A model generated the notes under the pieces. That model saw only the letters and a program-made list of their open reading frames with translations, did not search any database and was not told where the DNA came from. The position numbers were made by a program, and so were the translations under genes. A DNA stretch of 64,000 nt from DASQZK01 sp963809925 (GTDB taxonomy: Bacteria; Bacteroidota; Bacteroidia; Bacteroidales; GCA-2748055). The stretch covers positions 310,001-374,000 of the forward strand of contig CAWELH010000006.1 in NCBI GenBank assembly GCA_963809925.1, written 5' to 3'. This document shows, one piece after another, positions 17,809-27,200 of this stretch. Numbering within the stretch: the first letter of the stretch is position 1; each line of letters starts with the position of its first letter.

Positions 17809-18525
17809 ATGATGAAAAATATCCAGTCCCTTCATTGTCAGAACGAGTGTCTGGTCAGATCCCATAATTTATTCCGTCATTTAACTGATGAAGAATTATC
17901 ACGATTACAGGATGAAAAGCTTGTAGAATTTCATCGGAGGGGAAGTATAATCTATCAGGAAGGTAATCGCATTAATGGATTTTACTGTATTGGAAAAGGA
18001 ATAATAAAAGTTTATAAGACCGGAATTGACGGCAAGGAGCAGATCATCCGTTTTGCACGGAAAGGTGATATCATCGGATTCCGTTCTGTTCTCAGCAGAG
18101 AGCTTGCATGCACAACAGCAGAAATCATTGAAGATGCAGTAACATGTTTCATTCCCGGGGAAACCCTGATACACCTGGTAAAAAACAACGGCAATTTCTC
18201 AATTGAACTAATGCAACTGACTTGCAAAGAACTTGGAGAGGCAAATGAATATATCACAGATATTGCTCAAAAAACTGTACGAGAGAGGTTGGCAGAAATT
18301 CTCATTCACCTGGTTAATGAGTTTGGTCTGGATGAGAGCAATATTCTTCAAATCACGCTAACACGTGAAGAACTCGCCAACATCGTCGGCACGGCTACTG
18401 AATCCGTAATCCGTTTACTCTCTGAGTTCAAACAGGATAAACTCATAGAAATCAGTGGCAGAAAAGTAAAAATACTTAATATACCTGGTCTGATGAGGGT
18501 AGGAAATATCTATACTTCCCGCTGA
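17809..18525 (+). CDS. Crp/Fnr family transcriptional regulator
   Basis: A 238-residue regulator with an N-terminal cyclic-nucleotide-binding-like beta roll (about 20-130: GSIIYQEGN, GKGIIKVYKTG, GDIIGFRSVL), a dimer helix (about 135-165) and a C-terminal winged helix (about 165-235). The recognition region is TREELANIVGTATESVIRLLSEF. Two cysteines near the N-terminus (CQNEC, about 10-14) and two in the beta roll do not form the FNR iron-sulfur spacing convincingly, so no ligand is assigned. It is divergent from the OsmC gene, which would fit a redox or stress role (inference). Confidence 0.88.
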   Translation: MMKNIQSLHCQNECLVRSHNLFRHLTDEELSRLQDEKLVEFHRRGSIIYQEGNRINGFYCIGKGIIKVYKTGIDGKEQIIRFARKGDIIGFRSVLSRELACTTAEIIEDAVTCFIPGETLIHLVKNNGNFSIELMQLTCKELGEANEYITDIAQKTVRERLAEILIHLVNEFGLDESNILQITLTREELANIVGTATESVIRLLSEFKQDKLIEISGRKVKILNIPGLMRVGNIYTSR

Positions 18526-18526
18526 T

Positions 18527-18697
18527 TTAATCCAATTTCCGGCTAACAAGAATATAAACTACCATTCCCAAAATGACCAGGCAGGCACTAAGAGTCAGTC
18601 CGGTATTTTTCATAACGCCTTCGGATACAATAATGACAAGCAATATTACCCCTGCAAGCATGATCAGGATCCCAGAATATCTTACTAAATCTTTCAT
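18527..18697 (-). CDS. small two-helix membrane protein
   Basis: A 56-residue protein with two hydrophobic helices (about 8-24 and 33-50) separated by a short polar turn and ending in RKLD. An in-frame upstream start at 18757 would add 20 mostly hydrophobic residues with no support. The ATG at 18697, giving MKDLVRYSGILIML, looks like a natural membrane-protein start. The function is unknown. It lies directly against the 3' end of the Crp-type gene and just downstream of ruvB on the same strand. Confidence 0.5.
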   Translation of the reverse strand: MKDLVRYSGILIMLAGVILLVIIVSEGVMKNTGLTLSACLVILGMVVYILVSRKLD

Positions 18698-18807
18698 GAC
18701 AACTGAAATTATGTTAAGGTAAATCAGTATTTTCAAGATTAGATCTGATCCCACCAATTCAATCTGCCACCATAATAAGTAAACAATTTACTAAATTATT
18801 GTATCCG

Positions 18808-19827
18808 TCAAAATAACTTGTCCTGTTTTCCTATATATTTTCCAAGATGTTTGTAAGCATTTTCCGTCGCCTCACGGCCTCTGGGTGTACGATTGATATA
18901 TCCTTCTTTAATAAGGAATGGTTCGTATACTTCTTCAATAGTACCGGCGTCTTCACCCACCGCCGTAGCGATAGTATTTAAACCTACTGGTCCTCCCTTG
19001 AATTTATCGATGATCGTTACGAGAATTTTATTATCCATTTCATCGAGGCCAGATTTATCAATATTCAGTGCTTCGAGAGCATATCTTGTAATTTCAATGT
19101 TGATACTACCATCTCCTTTCACCTGTGCGAAATCTCTTACACGGCGTAAAAGAGCGTTGGCTATTCTCGGCGTTCCTCTGCTTCGGGAAGCAATTTCATC
19201 AGCAGCATCTTTCCCGATCGAGACGTAGAGGATGCCTGCAGACCTCAGAATGATCCCTTTTAAGGTTTCATGGTCGTAGTACTCTAGAAGTGATTTAATG
19301 CTAAATCTTGCCCTCAGAGGGCTTGTAAGCAATCCAGACCTTGTTGTTGCACCAATCAGTGTAAACGGATTCAATTTTATTTGAACAGAACGGGCGCTCG
19401 GACCTCTATCGAGCAAAATATCAATAGAATAATCCTCCATCGCAGAATAAAGGTATTCTTCAACCACAGGTGAAAGCCGGTGAATCTCATCGATAAAGAG
19501 CACATCTCCCTTTTCAAGACCAGTAAGCAGTCCGGCAAGATCACCAGGTTTGTCAAGCACCGGACCTGAAGTCACCCTCAGATTAACCCCCATTTCATTG
19601 GCTATAATATTAGCGAGGGTTGTTTTTCCAAGTCCGGGAGGCCCATGCAACAGGACATGGTCCAGGGCTTCGTCCCTTTGTTTTGCTGCTTGAACGAATA
19701 TTTTAAGATTTTCAACTACTTTGTTCTGGCCTCTGAAATCGGAGAATACCAATGGCCGTAGTTTTAGTTCCAGTTCCCTGTCGGTATCGGAAATGCCATC
19801 ACTTCTTATTTCGAATTCCTCGCTCAT
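18808..19827 (-). CDS. ruvB: Holliday junction branch migration helicase RuvB
   Basis: A 339-residue AAA+ motor that drives Holliday-junction branch migration with RuvA. Walker A GPPGLGKTT is at 62-70, Walker B FIDEIHRL at 111-118, sensor 1 is LIGATTR, the arginine-finger region is SPLRARF, and the C-terminal winged helix has GGPVGLNTIATAVGED. It is intact, with an ATG start. ruvA and ruvC are not in the window. Confidence 0.97.
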   Translation of the reverse strand: MSEEFEIRSDGISDTDRELELKLRPLVFSDFRGQNKVVENLKIFVQAAKQRDEALDHVLLHGPPGLGKTTLANIIANEMGVNLRVTSGPVLDKPGDLAGLLTGLEKGDVLFIDEIHRLSPVVEEYLYSAMEDYSIDILLDRGPSARSVQIKLNPFTLIGATTRSGLLTSPLRARFSIKSLLEYYDHETLKGIILRSAGILYVSIGKDAADEIASRSRGTPRIANALLRRVRDFAQVKGDGSINIEITRYALEALNIDKSGLDEMDNKILVTIIDKFKGGPVGLNTIATAVGEDAGTIEEVYEPFLIKEGYINRTPRGREATENAYKHLGKYIGKQDKLF

Positions 19828-19839
19828 TGAGTGAAATTT

Positions 19840-21390
19840 CTATTTTATAACGCTCACCGATCCCTTTGGCAGATTCACTTTTTCGCCATTTATACGGTAT
19901 TCAATATCGCTTTTATAGGAAATGGTCATCACGAGATTTCCCAAATTATCATACTTCTTCCAATTTTTTTCCCTAATTCCCATTTCGTAATATCTTTCCT
20001 CTTTGAGGTTTCCGTCTGGGAAATAAAATTTTTGTTTCCCATTTGCAAGACCCTGAGAAAAGTCTCCTTCAAATTCAAGGGTACCGTCGCCATAGAAATA
20101 CTGCCATGTACCGGTCCTTAACCCTGTCTGGTACGAGCCAACCTCCTTATGATCGTTAACAAAATGGATCCATTCACCTTCCCGTTCACCATTGATATAA
20201 TTCCCTTTTGAAAGAACATTCCCTGTACTGTCATATTCAACAAGTTCACCATCCTCCCTGCCATTGAAGTAGGATTCTTCTCTCAGAATATTCCCGTTAC
20301 TGTAATACCAGTGCCACGTACCATCCGGAAGGCCTCTAAGGTACGATCCCTCCTGCTCCTTTTTCCCGTTTTTGTAATAAAAAGTCCAATTTCCCGTACG
20401 CCTGTTATTCAGATAGTGACCAACTGCCCTGTCTTCGCCGGAAATATAAAAATCCTTCCAATTTCCTTCCTTGCTTCCGGTCTCGTCTACGATGCCTTCA
20501 GAAACTATTTCACCTTTCTGATCATAAATTTTAGAATCGATCACCTTTCCATTTGCATCAAAATAACGGTGAATACCAACAGGAACACTATCTCTGTAAC
20601 TTCCGGAAAAAATAAGATTACCCTGATCATCAAATCTGCGTCTCACATCCAGTTCTTCCTGCAGTATCTCATTTTTATTATCCTCAACAATTTTACCTCT
20701 GTCGTATTTCAGCACAAGTAACAGATTTCCTTTCTCATTATATTCTTTATAAAGGCCGTCAAGTTGATTATCGGCATACTCCATTTCCTTCTCGACCCTT
20801 CCGTCCGGGAAGAATACTTTCCACGACCCTTGTTTCATTCCTTTTGAATCGGTTCTGTTAATTCTTTCCCTGTTGATCATATAGTTATTATGATATTCAA
20901 GCAGAGTAATTACATTCCCGTCCTTATCATATTCCCTTGCAGGGCCTTCCTTCTTCCCGTTTGTATAAGCCGCTTCTTCCTTAAGGCTTCCATTGTCATA
21001 GTAATAGAACGACATTCCTTCCTTTTTGTCATTAACATACAATTCCTTACTCAGAACAATGGGTGTCACAGAATTTGAATAACCATATGAATAACTGTAT
21101 CCGTTTTTCTTTCCATACTTATAATCGATACGCTGAATCACTTCTCCCGACTGGTTATAAAAAGTCCATGTACTGTCGAGTTCATGGTTCATCCGAAGGC
21201 CTTCAGATTTTATAACTCCGCTAACGTAATACGTAATCCAGAATCCGTCTGGTTTTCCATCTCTCATCATCCCTTCGCTTGATACCTGGCCATTCGGGTA
21301 ATAAAATCTTGTAAATCCATTATCCGCTTCCTGTGCCGATACATTCATCAGCACAGGCAGAAAACACAGCAGTATCAGGATTTTTTTCAT
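19840..21390 (-). CDS. exported YwqK/MORN-variant repeat protein
   Basis: A 516-residue protein with a signal peptide (MKKILILLCFLPVLMNVSAQ) followed by about twenty repeats of a MORN-variant (YwqK, PF07661-like) unit with the pattern Y-x-N-G-x-x-x-x-E-x-x-Y-x-x-G-x-x-x-G-x-W. Annotation pipelines often label such proteins YwqK-family antitoxin, but repeats alone do not support a toxin-antitoxin role. Here an exported beta-repeat surface or periplasmic protein is more plausible. The in-frame start at 21426 would place a charged segment before the signal peptide and is not used. It follows nadA by 45 bases on the same strand. Confidence 0.8.
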   Translation of the reverse strand: MKKILILLCFLPVLMNVSAQEADNGFTRFYYPNGQVSSEGMMRDGKPDGFWITYYVSGVIKSEGLRMNHELDSTWTFYNQSGEVIQRIDYKYGKKNGYSYSYGYSNSVTPIVLSKELYVNDKKEGMSFYYYDNGSLKEEAAYTNGKKEGPAREYDKDGNVITLLEYHNNYMINRERINRTDSKGMKQGSWKVFFPDGRVEKEMEYADNQLDGLYKEYNEKGNLLLVLKYDRGKIVEDNKNEILQEELDVRRRFDDQGNLIFSGSYRDSVPVGIHRYFDANGKVIDSKIYDQKGEIVSEGIVDETGSKEGNWKDFYISGEDRAVGHYLNNRRTGNWTFYYKNGKKEQEGSYLRGLPDGTWHWYYSNGNILREESYFNGREDGELVEYDSTGNVLSKGNYINGEREGEWIHFVNDHKEVGSYQTGLRTGTWQYFYGDGTLEFEGDFSQGLANGKQKFYFPDGNLKEERYYEMGIREKNWKKYDNLGNLVMTISYKSDIEYRINGEKVNLPKGSVSVIK

Positions 21391-21435
21391 GATTGTACCT
21401 CTTTGATTTCGTTCTCCGTAAAACACAATATTTAA

Positions 21436-22440
21436 TTATAAACCAAGTTTAGCAGATATTTCAAGCATTCTCCGTATAGGTTTTTCCGCTTTAATTCTTA
21501 TCTCTTCATCCAAAGTTACTTCAGGAATTTCATATTTCAATGTATTATACATTTTCTCCATCGTTATCATCTTCATAAAACGGCAATCATTACAGGCACA
21601 TGTAGAGTCATTAGGAGGTGCCGGAATGAATATCTTTTGCGGATTGTCTTTTCTCATCTGATGAAGTACACCGGATTCCGTAGCGACGATGTAAACTTTC
21701 CCGGGATCTTTATTTGTAAATGCAATCAATGAAGAAGTAGAGCCGATATGATCTGCAATAATTCTTACAGGCTGTTCGCATTCCGGGTGAGCGATGATCT
21801 TTGCATCCGGGTGTTCAGCTTTCAGCTCAAGGATACGCTCCAGCGAGAATTCTTCGTGTACATGACAGGCACCATCCCATATTACCATATTCTCCCTGCC
21901 CGATAGCGATTTAACATAATTGCCCAGATTTCTGTCGGGTGCAAAGATGATCTTTTCATCCTCCGGCAAACTGTTTACGATTTGCAGTGCATTGGAGGAA
22001 GTGCAAATAATATCTGTAAGGGCTTTTATTTCAGCAGTTGTATTCACATAAGAGATAACGGTATAATCCGGGTACTTATTTTTAAATTCCTTGAATGCAT
22101 CAGCCGGAATTGAATCAGCCAGGGAACATCCGGCATTCGTATCGGGGATCAGGACTTTTTTACCGGGTGACAATATTTTAGCGGTTTCCGCCATAAAATG
22201 AACCCCGGCAAACAGTATGATATCTGCTTCTGTTTTGGCTGCCTGTTGTGATAGGGCAAGGCTGTCACCAACAAAGTCGGCGATATCCTGTATCTCAGCT
22301 TCCTGATAGTAATGCGCCAGTATCACTGCATTCTTTTCCTTTCTCATCCGTTTGATTTCTTCCACAAGATTAACGGAAGGATGTACATCTGCCATCACAT
22401 ATCCGTTCCTGATCAGATTGGATTTTTCAACAACATTCAT
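21436..22440 (-). CDS. nadA: quinolinate synthase
   Basis: A 334-residue NadA, which condenses iminoaspartate with dihydroxyacetone phosphate to quinolinate in de novo NAD synthesis using a [4Fe-4S] cluster. Cluster cysteines are Cys105 (NAGCSLAD), Cys192 (GACHVHEEF) and one of the CACNDC group (Cys281/283/286). The three pseudo-repeated domains are complete. nadB and nadC are not adjacent. The upstream 460-base AT-rich region shows no clear operator. Confidence 0.96.
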   Translation of the reverse strand: MNVVEKSNLIRNGYVMADVHPSVNLVEEIKRMRKEKNAVILAHYYQEAEIQDIADFVGDSLALSQQAAKTEADIILFAGVHFMAETAKILSPGKKVLIPDTNAGCSLADSIPADAFKEFKNKYPDYTVISYVNTTAEIKALTDIICTSSNALQIVNSLPEDEKIIFAPDRNLGNYVKSLSGRENMVIWDGACHVHEEFSLERILELKAEHPDAKIIAHPECEQPVRIIADHIGSTSSLIAFTNKDPGKVYIVATESGVLHQMRKDNPQKIFIPAPPNDSTCACNDCRFMKMITMEKMYNTLKYEIPEVTLDEEIRIKAEKPIRRMLEISAKLGL

Positions 22441-22901
22441 ATTATTATATATTAATTATTTAAAATTTAAAATAATAATGATGATAGTAATAGACTGTTA
22501 ATATTGTTACTATTTTCAAGACCATAATTTTGTGAAAATGAAAATTTGAATTTTAGAAACACAAAATTAACAGTAATTAACTTTCTTTCGTGTTGAAAAT
22601 CATCATTTTTCAATATTATTAACAACCTGTTAGCAATCCCTTTTATTAAAAAGTATTTAACGAAGCCTTCTTCCTTTTCTGTTAAAATTTTGTTGAACAA
22701 TCAAACGGATAAATTAAAAACTAAATTTTGAAATGACCTGTCAATTTTGTATTAGATATTCACGAGAAAAGGTCAAGTCTTTTTTATGAATTCTTTCATG
22801 AAAAAGTTAACAACTAGTAAACAAATTACGTGTAAAAATAAAATACTTTCAGGTTTTAATTTATTTAATTAAATTAGAGTCTTGATAAATTTTTAGAATT
22901 A
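22441..22901. other. AT-rich divergent intergenic region
   Basis: 461 bases between divergent nadA and rpiB. It is strongly AT-rich. A TAATTTTG (22525-22532) on the plus strand fits a -7 box but is about 370 bases from rpiB. A 77-codon minus-strand open frame here has no coding character. Confidence 0.5.
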
Positions 22902-23345
22902 ATGATAACTGAAAATGTTGTGATCGCTTCTGATCACGCTGGCTATATTCTGAAGGAAAAAATTGTAAAACATCTTAAAGCCAGAGGGGTCATCGTTGAA
23001 GATTTGGGTACGGAATCAGAGTTATCGGTTGATTATCCCGATTACGGACATCCACTTGCCAGGGCAGTAGAGGAGGGACTATTCCATTATGGTATCTCCA
23101 TTTGCGGAAGCGGGAATGGCATAAGCATGACTGTAAACAAATATCCGGGAATCAGAGCTGCATTGTGCTGGAATGAGGATATATCGAGGCTCGCCAGGCT
23201 TCACAACGATGCTAATATTTGTTCCCTGCCTGCCAGGTTTATTGATACTGATTTGGCTTTCAGGATTGTTGATATATTTTTAGATACTGAATTTGAAGGT
23301 GGCAGACATATAGCGAGGATAAATAAAATTCCACTAAAATCATAA
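22902..23345 (+). CDS. rpiB: ribose 5-phosphate isomerase B
   Basis: A 147-residue RpiB/LacA-family isomerase interconverting ribose 5-phosphate and ribulose 5-phosphate. SDHAGY at 10-15, the catalytic Cys68 in ISICGSGNGISM, and the phosphate-binding RAALCWNED and LPARF segments are all typical. It begins with a clear ATG and ends 3 bases before the Rrf2-type gene, so the two form an operon. Confidence 0.95.
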   Translation: MITENVVIASDHAGYILKEKIVKHLKARGVIVEDLGTESELSVDYPDYGHPLARAVEEGLFHYGISICGSGNGISMTVNKYPGIRAALCWNEDISRLARLHNDANICSLPARFIDTDLAFRIVDIFLDTEFEGGRHIARINKIPLKS

Positions 23346-23348
23346 GTC

Positions 23349-23783
23349 ATGTTATCAAGTACCTGTAAATATGCGCTCCGGGCAGTTCTTTATCTGGCAG
23401 TAAATGCTGCCGACGGACAAAAGATCGGAATTAAGCAGATTTCAAAAGATCTTGAGATCCCTTCTCCATTTCTTGGTAAAATATTGCAGACTCTGGCGAA
23501 ACACAGGTTACTAACATCGACCAAAGGACCCAATGGCGGCTTTGGTCTGGGAACACCACCTGAAGAAATTATGCTAATGGATGTAGTTGAAATAATTGAC
23601 GGTCTCGATAATTTCAATCGATGTGTTATTGGAGTGAAGTACTGCGCAGAACAGGAAAGTCCCTGCGCTCTTCATTCAAGATATGCCCGCCTGAGGGATG
23701 AAATCAAGGAAATGTTTAATTCTGAAACCGTAGCACAACTTGCCACCGAAGTTGCTGAAGGGAAACAGAAGATCAATATCTGA
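23349..23783 (+). CDS. Rrf2 family transcriptional regulator with cysteine triad
   Basis: A 144-residue Rrf2/IscR-family regulator. The winged helix covers about 1-85 (SSTCKYALRAVLYLA, FLGKILQTLAKHRLL, GPNGGF). Three cysteines, Cys92, Cys99 and Cys106 (C-x6-C-x6-C), occupy the place of the iron-sulfur ligands of IscR and its relatives, so a 2Fe-2S redox sensor is likely. It lies immediately after rpiB, and its 3' end overlaps the convergent VanZ-like gene by 11 bases. No isc or suf genes are nearby. Confidence 0.9.
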   Translation: MLSSTCKYALRAVLYLAVNAADGQKIGIKQISKDLEIPSPFLGKILQTLAKHRLLTSTKGPNGGFGLGTPPEEIMLMDVVEIIDGLDNFNRCVIGVKYCAEQESPCALHSRYARLRDEIKEMFNSETVAQLATEVAEGKQKINI

Positions 23784-24153
23784 TTTTCCGCCACAGAAAA
23801 AATAGTAAAAGTCCAAACAGGCTTCCTCCGATATCGAACAGGAAATCTATGATGTCGGCAGACCTGTAAGGGATAAGTATCTGAACCATTTCGATAAATC
23901 CGCCATATAAAATACTCACGAACAGCGGAACAACCAGGCCGGGATATATCGAGAAAAACTTCCTGTTGAATTCAATCAACAAAATAAAACTAAGTCCCCC
24001 ATACATCAGAAAATGTACATATTTATCGGCATTTGGTATAATCAGAATGGAATGTGGGGCGATCTCGTCGGTTGAAACAATACTAAGGGAAAGGATGATC
24101 AGGGCAATGATCGTTGATTTATAGTATCTGAGGAAATTTCCGATTTTTACCAT
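23773..24153 (-). CDS. VanZ-like membrane protein
   Basis: A 126-residue VanZ-family protein with four predicted membrane helices. The motif ADKYVHFLMYGGLSF (helix 2) and the segment EMVQILIPYRSADIIDFLFDIGG match the family, except that the Asn of the usual D-x-x-x-N is Asp. The biochemical function of VanZ-like proteins is not settled. The founding member confers low-level teicoplanin tolerance, which should not be assumed here. Confidence 0.82.
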   Translation of the reverse strand: MVKIGNFLRYYKSTIIALIILSLSIVSTDEIAPHSILIIPNADKYVHFLMYGGLSFILLIEFNRKFFSIYPGLVVPLFVSILYGGFIEMVQILIPYRSADIIDFLFDIGGSLFGLLLFFLWRKIRY

Positions 24154-24227
24154 ATTTTCCTTATTCTTAGAATTCAGTAAATTAGAGTAAGTTTTACAAT
24201 TATATATACTGTGTAAAAAACTGTTAA

Positions 24228-27200
24228 ATGAAAGAGAGTATAACGGTTCCGGAACTCATTTCATTGCTCAGATCAGAAAATATTAAGACATGGTTTGACC
24301 TGGGCATGTTTATTGACCGCATAAGGGAGAACCGTCCTCACAAAGAAGCTTTATTTTCAGGTCCGTTTCATGCCTTTGAAAAGGAAGTTGACGGCAGGAG
24401 CATTGCATTTTTGACTTTTCAATATTCGGTTGACGGGGTAACGGTTGAGGTGAACAAATACGCAACGCTTTTTAACAGAAATTTTCCCGGAGCAGCTATT
24501 CATTACATCGCCGGGATTTTCAGACCTGAAGCCGAGAAGCATTTTCCTGGTTCCATTAAACGCTTTGAGATGCCTGAGATTGCTGGCTTTGACAGCTGGA
24601 GATTATACAAGGATTTCTTTTTCAGTCAGCTTGAAAGAGGCGGGGAGGTATATAACCGGCTTATTCTTGATTTTTGGGAAGATACGCTGGACATTGTTGA
24701 GAAGCTTGGACGGTACCTGTCAGGTCATCAGATCTCCATCCTTTACCTGGTGAATGTCTGTTCCAACCCGGGCAATGTTTCACTGTGCCTTGCCTGTGTA
24801 CTATTATCAGAGTACCTCGGTATACCTGTTATCAATAATAATCATGATTTTTACTGGGAAGGAGGGAACAGCGCTTCAGAAATTGCCAACCGTGGTTTAA
24901 AGGAAGGTCCACGAGATTTCTTTTTTACCAATGCACACCTGGGTGAAGTGTTTTCGATTATTGAGGTTTTATACCCATGGGAATCGAGGTACTGGATCAA
25001 TGTTAATATCAATGAAGGACAGAGCGATCACCTCGTGAAAATCAAGGGGCATAATCCTGCCAATGTTACAGAGATCGGAACTGCAGTTGATACTGAAGCC
25101 TATATGAAGATTGACAAGCGAAAGAGGATCAGAACATTCCTGCAGTTTGAAAAAATACTCAGCAGGTATCAGGACAGGCTCATTGCTTATTCTGCATGCG
25201 ACGTGATTGATAATGGCTTACTGGAAGGAAACGAACCTTCCCCAATACTTATCGGATCGAAGACAAGGGCCATTGACGGATTCATCTCGGAAAACATTAT
25301 TTTTCTGCAGCCTACAAGGATTATTTCAAGAAAAAGGATTGAAGCCGGATTCCGGCTCCTGATTAAATTATTGGAAAACAAAGACTTTAAATCCAGATTA
25401 AGTCGTACACCCGGGTTAAAGTTCACCATCCTTGTAACTGGTCCGGTGGCAGAGGGTCATCGTGAATACCTCAATCATCTCCTTTTGAGTTTTGATGATT
25501 TGCTCTCTGAGGCAGATGAATCCATACGGGAGAGGCTGTTCCTGGCATTCCTTTTCAGTGAGCTGGATAAGGAAGCTTTTAAGAATTGTTTCGAAGACCC
25601 AGTCGGAATGCCGGAGTTATACAATATCTCATCCCTAATATTGCTGCCGAGCAAAACGGAGGGCCGTGGCTTGCCCATTATCGAGGCGGCTGCATCCGGG
25701 ATTCCGATATTTTGCCGGCGGTATTTTCCTAAAAATGTGTACTTCAGAGTTATCGGAAAGCATCTGGATGAAAGTGACCGGTTTAGGGTTATTGAGTTCG
25801 ATGGCCGGAACATCAAGGAGAAACACGTGAAAAAGATCCTGAACAGAGTATTTTTCCCACACAGGTTTTCAGATGAGATCAAACATAACCGCAGGGTCGT
25901 TATCCGAAGGTATTCACTTGAAACACTGAATAATAATATTAGGGAGATCATTTACCGGCTTTACCTTCAAATTCATTCTGATGGTGCTGTGAATGAAATT
26001 GTTACGTCTGCTTTTTCAGAGTACCGCAAGATTTTCGACCAGAATGACGAGAATCTGGATGAGATCCTACACTGTAAAAATCGGACGTATATCGCGGGAT
26101 TTGGCCGCCTGGAATTTATGCTCAGGATTAAGTCACTGATAGATCCCAGTTTTTTCAGGATAGAAGAGCAACAGCTTCGTGGTTATATATTCTGGTTTGC
26201 ACAGGAATTGATTAAAAAAGATCCTGAATTCGATCTTATTTCCGATGAGAAGAAAGTCACATTTTATAATGCGGTCGATGATATGTTTGGGTATCAGGAG
26301 GGTACTGAAATCATCAGGCATGATCATAGTTTAGCCTACCGGCACCGTAACCGCATCCATTACCCGTACAGGGAGTACACACAGCAGGAGCTTACCGGCC
26401 TGGTGAACCTGATATACCAGGAACTTATCCAGCCGGTGGTATTTACGAGGGTAGAAGAAGGGCAACATTTTTTTACCGATTGGAATCTTGCACTGTTTCA
26501 GCTCACAGGGAGCAATCACCTGGCCATTGATAACCGCATTCGGCTGATCGGCAAGATTTGCGAAAATGTTCCGGTTGCATATTTCCCGGGTGAATTTCTG
26601 ATCCAGGAACTCGATGTTTTTGCCTTGCAATCGGTGAGATCGAGGCTCGGATTAAAAATCGAAGAACCACTGACGAGATCAATATTAGCGGAACACAAGG
26701 ATGAGATTGCGGGTATTTATATATTTACACAGGAGAAGAATCCCGGCCGGCAACTCAACATGGAAGAGACCATCGCGTATATCGTTGATGGAAACAATGA
26801 AGAATTGAATCTTATCTATGAGTTCGATATTCTTACTATTGTTCCAACCGATCAGCTGTCTGTCGGGATTCATTTTCACCAGCTCGGTCCGTCAGCCACG
26901 TCTATCCTAAAAAAGATAAGGGATGAAAAAGGCTTTTTGATTACCACGAGGCGGGATGCGGCCATCATGACCGATATTGTTAATATTGACCGGTTTCATA
27001 TCGGCAGAGTAATTTCAGAGACGGAATCGAATATGATGGGAATTCCGTTGCAGTCGGGTTATATTCAGTTTGTTCCGGCCGGCGTAAGAACTGTTCTGGC
27101 CTATCCTGCACCTGTGCAGACAGCCCTTGAATTTGACACGGCCCTAAAGAGCCGGAAATTTCGCAACCTGGCTGAGACATTGACGGAGAAAAGACTTTTT

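Noticed and set aside
19840..21390. YwqK-family antitoxin with a toxin partner
   Set aside because: The repeats are shared by non-toxin proteins, the protein has a signal peptide, and no toxin gene is adjacent.
22467..22700. 77-codon minus-strand open frame upstream of nadA
   Set aside because: Low-complexity, AT-rich, no start signal and no domain; it sits in an intergenic region.
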